Assembly (NCBI GenBank): GCA_958417755.1
Contig: CATZDY010000091.1
Coordinates: forward strand, 1 to 10,732
Source: an uncultured Peptococcaceae bacterium
GTDB lineage: Bacteria > Bacillota > Desulfotomaculia > Desulfotomaculales > Desulfocucumaceae
Direction: 5' to 3'
Length of the DNA stretch: 10,732 bases
The translations under genes and the position numbers were made by a program. Numbering within the stretch: the first letter of the stretch is position 1; each line of letters opens with the position of its first letter. The notes under the pieces were generated by a model. The model made no database searches. It saw nothing but the letters and a program-made list of their open reading frames with translations, and was not told the origin of the DNA. Shown in pieces: positions 6,477-10,732 of the stretch.

Positions 6477-7124
6477 GTGATAGCCATTGTAAATTATGGA
6501 ATGGGAAATTTGCGCAGTGTACAAAAGGGATTTGAAAAGGTTGGTATCCAGGCGGATATTGTGACGGATCCGACTCTATTGACCAAAGCCCAAGGGGTGG
6601 TCTTGCCTGGGGTAGGGGCCTTTGGAGATGCCATGAAAAATTTATCAGCCTCTGGGATGGATCAGGCAGTGCTGGACTATATTGCTTCAGGACGTCCTTT
6701 TTTGGGAATTTGTTTGGGTTTACAATTGCTTTTTGAGGCCAGTGAGGAATGGGGCTATACAGAAGGGCTAGGCGTATTCCCCGGTATGGTAAGAAAATTA
6801 ACAGGGGACCTGAAGATACCTCACATGGGTTGGAATCATGTGCATTACGCTTCTCTAAAATCAAGAGCTGATACCAATTCAGCTATCTTTGAGGATATTC
6901 CCAATGGCTCGGCTTTTTATTTTGTGCATTCTTATTATATTGATCCAACGGATCAGAGTATTATCACTGGAACGACGGAATATGGAAATCCCTTTCCTGT
7001 GGCTGTGGGAAAAAATAATGTATACGCAATACAATTTCACCCTGAAAAAAGCAGTGTTTTGGGTTTGAAACTATTGCGCAATTTCGGGGGTGTGGTACAT
7101 CATGCTGATTTATCCGGCAATTGA
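6477..7124 (+). CDS. hisH: Imidazole glycerol phosphate synthase, glutaminase subunit HisH
   Basis: HisH is the class I glutamine amidotransferase that supplies ammonia to HisF. The 215-residue protein from GTG 6477 starts MIAIVNYGMGNLRSV, the family N-terminus. The oxyanion region is LPGVGAFGDAM at 43-53, the nucleophile is Cys79 in GICLGLQLLF, and the other two triad residues are His188 and Glu190 in QFHPEKS. HMGWN at 116-120 is the usual HisH block. The frame stays open to TTG 6456, which would add seven residues (a start codon plus DGVDIA). Neither start has a strong Shine-Dalgarno site, so the exact start is the uncertain point. An 84-nt gap separates it from hisB and holds a small hairpin. 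Its 3' end overlaps hisA by 23 nt, suggesting coupled translation. Confidence 0.95.
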   Translation: MIAIVNYGMGNLRSVQKGFEKVGIQADIVTDPTLLTKAQGVVLPGVGAFGDAMKNLSASGMDQAVLDYIASGRPFLGICLGLQLLFEASEEWGYTEGLGVFPGMVRKLTGDLKIPHMGWNHVHYASLKSRADTNSAIFEDIPNGSAFYFVHSYYIDPTDQSIITGTTEYGNPFPVAVGKNNVYAIQFHPEKSSVLGLKLLRNFGGVVHHADLSGN

Positions 7125-7839
7125 TTTGCGGGAAGAACGATGTGTAAGATTGGTGGAAGGGGATCCCAACCAAGAAACTGTTTATTCAGAGGATCCGGTG
7201 GCCATGGCTAATGTATGGCAGGAACAGGGCGCCCAGAGATTGCATGTGGTGGATTTGGACGGAGCTTTTTCTGGTTTGCCTAAGAATTTTCAGGTTATCA
7301 AAGAGATTGTATCCTCTGTCCATATCCCGGTACAAGTGGGCGGTGGCATTCGGGATTTGAATATGGCTGCAGAACTATTGGGCATTGGAGTTAGCCGGGT
7401 GATTTTTGGTACCATAGCCATTAAGGAGCCCCAGCTTGTTGCCACAGCTTGCCAACGCTATGGTGAGGCTGTGGTGGTAGGCATTGATGCCAAAGACGGT
7501 AAAGTGGCCATTGAAGGCTGGGGCGTTGTGGCTCATAAGGATGCCCTGGAACTGGCCTTGGAAATGAAAGATTTGGGCGTAAAGCGCATTATCTTTACGG
7601 ATATTTGGCGGGATGGCACTTTAAAAGGTCCGAATTTGGCTGCTGTGGAAGAAGTGGCCCGGACAACAGGACTTAAAATCATTGCTTCTGGGGGGGTTTC
7701 TACCTTAGAAGATATAAAAAGCCTGAAAAAATTAGAGCCCGCAGGGGTGGAAGGCGTGATTATGGGTAAATCTTTGTATGCTGGTACCATCCGTTTACCG
7801 GATGCCCTGGCCATTGCAGAGGAGGATTCGATGTGTTAA
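7102..7839 (+). CDS. hisA: Phosphoribosyl-formimino-AICAR-P isomerase HisA
   Basis: HisA is the TIM-barrel isomerase that carries out the Amadori rearrangement of ProFAR to PRFAR, the substrate of HisF/HisH. From ATG 7102 it has 245 residues and begins MLIYPAIDLREERCVRL. The catalytic aspartates are Asp8 in PAIDL and Asp129 in GIDAKDG. Phosphate-binding turns are VQVGGGIR at 77-84 and IIASGGVS in the second half, reflecting the family's internal half-barrel duplication. The frame extends to GTG 7090, but ATG 7102 starts at the family N-terminus and has a GGGGGTG purine run about 9 nt upstream. It overlaps hisH by 23 nt and hisF by 7 nt. Paralogy with HisF is clear, but the N-terminus and motifs identify this one as HisA. 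Confidence 0.96.
   Translation: MLIYPAIDLREERCVRLVEGDPNQETVYSEDPVAMANVWQEQGAQRLHVVDLDGAFSGLPKNFQVIKEIVSSVHIPVQVGGGIRDLNMAAELLGIGVSRVIFGTIAIKEPQLVATACQRYGEAVVVGIDAKDGKVAIEGWGVVAHKDALELALEMKDLGVKRIIFTDIWRDGTLKGPNLAAVEEVARTTGLKIIASGGVSTLEDIKSLKKLEPAGVEGVIMGKSLYAGTIRLPDALAIAEEDSMC
7818..7825 (+). promoter_or_regulatory. Ribosome binding site of hisF inside the end of hisA
   Basis: AGAGGAGG lies 7 nt before GTG 7833. The ATG at 7831 is in the hisA frame, two codons before its stop, and is not the hisF start. Confidence 0.8.
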
Positions 7840-8591
7840 CCAAAAGAGTGATTCCTTGTTTGGATGTGACGGAAGGTCGGGTGGTCAAGGGAACCAATTT
7901 TGTGAATTTGCGTGATGCTGGGGATCCAGTGGAATTGGCTGCCTTTTATGATCAAGAAGGGGCGGATGAATTAGTCTTTTTGGATATTACCGCTTCCCAT
8001 GAGGGAAGAAAAACCATGTTGGATATGGTGTATCGCACAGCGGGAGAAGTGTTTATTCCCTATACAGTGGGTGGTGGTATCCATTCATTGGAAGACATCC
8101 AGGAAATATTATCCGCAGGGGCGGATAAAGTATCCATCAATACCGCAGCAGTACAAAATCCCCGGTTGGTGGCAGAAGCTTCTGCCAAATTCGGCAGCCA
8201 GTGTATTGTGGTGGCTGTGGATGTTCGGGGTACAGCTCCTGGGGTTTGGGAAGTCTATATTCACGGAGGACGCACCCCTACGGGCCTGGATGCTTTATCC
8301 TGGGTGAAACAAGTGGAATCCTTGGGCGCCGGGGAGATTTTGTTGACCAGCATGGATAAGGATGGAACCAAGGACGGATATGATTTGGAGGTAACCAGAG
8401 CTGTAGCCCGGGCGGTGCAAATTCCGGTCATTGCCTCAGGGGGAGTGGGAAATCTTGATCACATTGTGGACGGACTGACCCTAGGGGAAGCGGACGCCGC
8501 CTTGGCTGCTTCGATTTTTCATTTTCGTGAATATACCATTCGGGAAACAAAGGAGTATTTACAACATAAAGGAGTCCCCGTAAGACTATAA
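7833..8591 (+). CDS. hisF: Imidazole glycerol phosphate synthase, cyclase subunit HisF
   Basis: HisF is the TIM-barrel cyclase that uses ammonia from HisH and PRFAR to form imidazole glycerol phosphate and AICAR. The 252-residue protein is full length and starts MLTKRVIPCLDVTEGRVVKG, with catalytic Asp11 and Lys19. The second catalytic aspartate is Asp130 in VVAVDVRG. Other conserved segments are LVFLDITAS at 47-55, YTVGGGI at 77-83, KVSINTAAV at 99-107, the TSMDKDGTKDGYD block at 172-184, and IASGGVGN at 200-207. The start is GTG 7833 with an AGAGGAGG site. It overlaps the hisA stop by 7 nt, so translation is probably coupled. The AICAR by-product feeds PurH, encoded upstream in this window. 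Confidence 0.97.
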   Translation: MLTKRVIPCLDVTEGRVVKGTNFVNLRDAGDPVELAAFYDQEGADELVFLDITASHEGRKTMLDMVYRTAGEVFIPYTVGGGIHSLEDIQEILSAGADKVSINTAAVQNPRLVAEASAKFGSQCIVVAVDVRGTAPGVWEVYIHGGRTPTGLDALSWVKQVESLGAGEILLTSMDKDGTKDGYDLEVTRAVARAVQIPVIASGGVGNLDHIVDGLTLGEADAALAASIFHFREYTIRETKEYLQHKGVPVRL

Positions 8592-8618
8592 AGGTTTAGG
8601 ACAAATCATGATGAAGAA

Positions 8619-9026
8619 ATGGGGTATTCGCCAATGGCTTTTGATGCAAAAGAGTTAAAATATGATGGAAATGGTTTGATTCCTGCCATTGTACAGGATA
8701 AAGAAACCAAAGAAGTATTGATGTTAGCCTATATGAATGCTGAGGCTGTCAAAAAAACGTTGGAAACCGGGGAAACTTGGTTTTGGAGCCGCAGCAGACA
8801 ACAATTTTGGCACAAAGGTGAATCTTCAGGCAATGTGCAAAAAGTAACGGATATTGCCTATGATTGTGATAAAGACACCCTGCTGGTTCAAGTGGAACAA
8901 AAGGGAGCTGCTTGTCATGAGGGCTATTACACTTGTTTCCACAATCGCATTGGGGCGGATGGAGCCATAGAAATCATTGGAGAACGGTTTTTCGACCCAG
9001 AAGAAGTATATGGAAAGAAATCTTAA
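8619..9026 (+). CDS. hisI: Phosphoribosyl-AMP cyclohydrolase HisI
   Basis: HisI opens the adenine ring of phosphoribosyl-AMP to give ProFAR, the third pathway step. The protein is a stand-alone cyclohydrolase of 135 residues (130 from the alternative ATG at 8634), not the fused HisIE of enterobacteria. Conserved features are GLIPAIVQD at 19-27, MLAYMN at 35-40, WFWSRSRQQFWHKGESSGN at 54-72, and the metal site with Asp82, Cys83, Asp84 and Asp86 in YDCDKD, followed by Cys99 and Cys106 in ACHEGYYTC. The start is uncertain: neither ATG 8619 nor ATG 8634 has a clear Shine-Dalgarno site, and homologues usually have few residues before GLIPA, which mildly favours 8634. hisE overlaps its 3' end by 17 nt. 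Confidence 0.95.
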   Translation: MGYSPMAFDAKELKYDGNGLIPAIVQDKETKEVLMLAYMNAEAVKKTLETGETWFWSRSRQQFWHKGESSGNVQKVTDIAYDCDKDTLLVQVEQKGAACHEGYYTCFHNRIGADGAIEIIGERFFDPEEVYGKKS

Positions 9027-9351
9027 AGACCAGGTAGGGAATTCCGCAAACCCCCAGCAAATCACTGGACCTACTATATTGGATCAATTGTATGAAGTAT
9101 TGTTGGCCAGAAAATCCGAAGCTTCGGAACAATCCTATACCGCCTATTTATACCGGGAAGGATTGGATAAAATACTCAAAAAAGTGGGAGAAGAAGCTAC
9201 GGAAGTGGTGATTGCAGCCAAGAATCAAGAGGCCAAAGCTCTGGTGGGGGAAGTGGCGGATTTGCTTTATCATCTATGGGTTATGTTGGCCCAGCAGAAT
9301 ATTGCTCCCTTGGCCATTTATGAGGAACTTTATCTTAGGAGTAAAAAATAG
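9010..9351 (+). CDS. hisE: Phosphoribosyl-ATP pyrophosphatase HisE
   Basis: HisE hydrolyses phosphoribosyl-ATP to phosphoribosyl-AMP and pyrophosphate, the second pathway step. It is an all-alpha member of the MazG-like NTP pyrophosphohydrolase group. From ATG 9010 it has 113 residues. The core begins at ILDQLYEVLLARK (23-35), continues SYTAYLYREGLDKILKKVG (42-60), and carries the metal-binding acidic residues Glu61, Glu62 and Glu65 (EEATE) and Glu81 and Asp84 (EVAD). The N-terminal stretch of about 20 residues before the core is somewhat long. The frame extends to TTG 8977, but that would overlap hisI by 50 nt. ATG 9010 has only a modest AGAAGAAG purine run upstream and overlaps hisI by 17 nt, consistent with translational coupling. 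It is the last his gene and is followed by a hairpin. Confidence 0.94.
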   Translation: MERNLKDQVGNSANPQQITGPTILDQLYEVLLARKSEASEQSYTAYLYREGLDKILKKVGEEATEVVIAAKNQEAKALVGEVADLLYHLWVMLAQQNIAPLAIYEELYLRSKK

Positions 9352-9376
9352 CACATCAAGATTTTAGATGCCTAAA

Positions 9377-9418
9377 GCGTCGCGTCTTATGACAAGCGGC
9401 GCCTTCTTCTATTTATTT
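9377..9418 (+). terminator. Probable intrinsic terminator of the his operon
   Basis: GCGTCGC (9377-9383) pairs with GCGGCGC (9396-9402) through one G-T wobble. The inner GTC/GAC pairs enclose a TTAT loop, with an AA bulge on the 3' side. The stem is followed by CTTCTTCTATTTATTT, a T-rich but interrupted tract. It lies 25 nt after the hisE stop. The imperfect stem and tract suggest a weaker terminator than the one after purD. Confidence 0.65.
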
Positions 9419-9479
9419 CAAGCTTTTCCTCCTAGGCATACAAGGGGTTAGGATTCTTGATAAAACAATTAGGAATTTA

Positions 9480-9508
9480 TTGGAAATTAAAAGGATTTGG
9501 TATACAAT
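9480..9508 (+). promoter_or_regulatory. Candidate promoter of the pcrA-type gene
   Basis: TTGGAA (9480-9485), a 17-bp spacer and TACAAT (9503-9508) fit a sigma-A-type promoter. An overlapping reading, TGG followed by TATACA at 9501-9506, would be an extended -10. Either reading puts the transcription start about 10 nt before ATG 9525, an unusually short leader that would cut into the purine run GTGGGTGAG. The start point may therefore lie elsewhere. Nothing else is visible between the his terminator and the gene. Confidence 0.45.
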
Positions 9509-9524
9509 AAAGTGGGTGAGTAAA

Positions 9525-10732
9525 ATGGGGTTATTGGACGGGTTAAACCAGGCCCAAATAGAAGCAGTGCGTTGTACGAAAGGCCCTCTATTGGTGTTGG
9601 CTGGAGCAGGTAGTGGTAAAACCAGGGTGTTGACCACTAGAATTGCTTATTTATTGCAAGAAAAAGATGTGCAACCTTATCAGATTCTAGCAATCACCTT
9701 TACCAATAAAGCAGCTGAGGAAATGAAAAGTCGCATTGCCGCAATGCTGCCTGAACAAATCAAAAATTTATGGGTAAGCACCTTTCACTCTGCATGTTTG
9801 CGTATTTTGCGACAAAGGATTCAATATCTAGGGTATGAAGATAATTTTGTCATCTATGATGAGACGGATCGTCAAACAGTGATCAAAGATTGTTTAAAAG
9901 TTTTAAATTTGGAAGAAAAGAAGTTTCCTCCCCGGGCTATGGCGTATAGCATATCCCAAGCCAAAAACCAATTGATTGATCCTCTGGCCTATGAAAAACA
10001 GGCTTATGATTTTTATGCCCAGGTCACTGCTCAAGTTTATACCTTGTATCAACAAAAGCTGCAAGAAAACAATGCCTTGGATTTTGATGATTTGCTGATG
10101 CTAACTGTAAGGTTATTGCAACAAAATCCAGAGGTATTACAGTATTATCAAAACAAATTTGCTTATATTATGGTGGATGAATATCAGGATACCAATCATG
10201 CCCAATATATATTGGTCAATTTATTGGCCAGCGCCCATCATAATCTTTGTGTGGTGGGGGATCCGGATCAAAGTATCTATAATTTCCGAGGGGCGGATAT
10301 TCAAAATATCTTGGATTTTGAAAAGGACTATCCAGAGGCTACCATCATTAAGTTGGAACAGAACTACCGTTCCACAGGCAATATCCTGGAAGCAGCCAAT
10401 CATTTGATTCGCAATAATCCCAATCGCAAGGACAAGCAATTGTGGACTGCAGCGGACCAAGGGGTGCCTTTGATTACCCATTTGGCCAATGATGAAAAAA
10501 TGGAAGCCCATTATATTGCCGGACGAATTGAAATCATGGGGCGCATGGAAAACCTGGGATACAATAGTTTCGCTGTTTTGTATCGAACCCATGCCATGTC
10601 CCGGAGCATTGAGGAAGTATTCGTGCGTCGGGGTATCCCTTATACCATGATTGGGGGCCTAAAGTTTTACGACCGCAAAGAAATCAAAGATATTATGGCT
10701 TATTTGCGTCTGGTGAGTAATCCTAAGGATTT
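9525..10732 (+). CDS. pcrA: UvrD/PcrA-family superfamily 1A DNA helicase, 3' end beyond window
   Basis: This is an ATP-dependent 3'-5' DNA helicase of the UvrD/Rep/PcrA group, which acts in nucleotide-excision repair and in clearing protein or RNA polymerase from DNA. The first 402 residues are visible, a little over half of a usual 700-750. Motifs in order: the Q-motif region LNQAQIEAV at 7-15, Walker A GAGSGKT at 27-33, motif Ia ITFTNKAAEEM at 57-67, STFHSACLRIL at 85-95, Walker B DEYQDT at 218-223, motif III GDPDQSIYNFRGAD at 245-258, motif IV QNYRST at 279-284, and VLYRTHAMSR at 351-360. The ATG start begins MGLLDGLNQAQ, close to the PcrA N-terminus, after a modest GTGGGTGAG purine run. 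The frame is open to the window edge. In Firmicutes the single UvrD-like enzyme of this type is normally PcrA; UvrD or Rep naming cannot be excluded without the C-terminus. Confidence 0.94.
   Translation, partial: MGLLDGLNQAQIEAVRCTKGPLLVLAGAGSGKTRVLTTRIAYLLQEKDVQPYQILAITFTNKAAEEMKSRIAAMLPEQIKNLWVSTFHSACLRILRQRIQYLGYEDNFVIYDETDRQTVIKDCLKVLNLEEKKFPPRAMAYSISQAKNQLIDPLAYEKQAYDFYAQVTAQVYTLYQQKLQENNALDFDDLLMLTVRLLQQNPEVLQYYQNKFAYIMVDEYQDTNHAQYILVNLLASAHHNLCVVGDPDQSIYNFRGADIQNILDFEKDYPEATIIKLEQNYRSTGNILEAANHLIRNNPNRKDKQLWTAADQGVPLITHLANDEKMEAHYIAGRIEIMGRMENLGYNSFAVLYRTHAMSRSIEEVFVRRGIPYTMIGGLKFYDRKEIKDIMAYLRLVSNPKD

Noticed and set aside
9413..9637. Minus-strand open frame opposite the his terminator and pcrA start
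   Set aside because: Most of it is antisense to the clearly coding pcrA N-terminus. The composition is not protein-like in a recognisable way and no convincing start signal is seen.
1..10732. Mobile elements, CRISPR arrays, tRNA or rRNA genes, or an undescribed multi-gene system
   Set aside because: The window is filled by recognised pur, his and helicase genes with short gaps. No long direct or inverted repeats, transposase, integrase or RNA gene motifs were seen on either strand.

Overview
This window is ordinary housekeeping DNA from a bacterium, most likely a Gram-positive of the Firmicutes (Clostridia / Peptococcaceae-like). The lineage call is an inference. It rests on strong AGGAGG-type ribosome binding sites, free use of TTG and GTG starts, a YerC/HisR-type TrpR-family regulator, unfused hisI and hisE, a monofunctional hisB, a PcrA-type helicase, and moderate base composition with TTG-rich leucine codons. 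All real genes lie on the + strand. I see no mobile element, tRNA, rRNA, CRISPR array or phage gene.

Layout. Positions 3-2638 are the end of a purine operon: purH (5' end missing) and purD, closed by a strong hairpin terminator at 2651-2678. Positions 2679-3177 hold a small TrpR-superfamily regulator gene (yerC type, probably HisR) with its own leader. Positions 3178-3338 are the his control region: a good sigma-A-type promoter, an 8-bp perfect inverted repeat over its -35 element, and paired CTAG-containing motifs. Positions 3339-9351 are the histidine operon hisD-hisC-hisB-hisH-hisA-hisF-hisI-hisE, tightly packed, with overlaps at hisH/hisA, hisA/hisF and hisI/hisE. It ends at an imperfect hairpin terminator around 9377-9418. 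From 9525 to the window end runs a pcrA/uvrD-type helicase gene whose 3' end is outside the window.

How the genes work together. HisE and HisI hydrolyse phosphoribosyl-ATP and open its ring. HisA isomerises the product. HisH and HisF form the glutamine-dependent synthase that releases imidazole glycerol phosphate and AICAR. HisB, HisC and HisD complete histidine, apart from the histidinol-phosphatase step. HisG (first step) and the phosphatase are not encoded here. AICAR from HisF/HisH is the substrate of PurH, so the two neighbouring operons are linked biochemically.

Starts were revised where the family N-terminus and a Shine-Dalgarno site disagree with the longest open frame: purD (TTG 1370), hisD (TTG 3339), hisB (ATG 5799), hisH (GTG 6477), hisA (ATG 7102) and hisE (ATG 9010).

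I found no convincing new system. The most useful lead is regulatory: a TrpR-family gene directly upstream of the his operon, with candidate operators at both promoters and no T-box.
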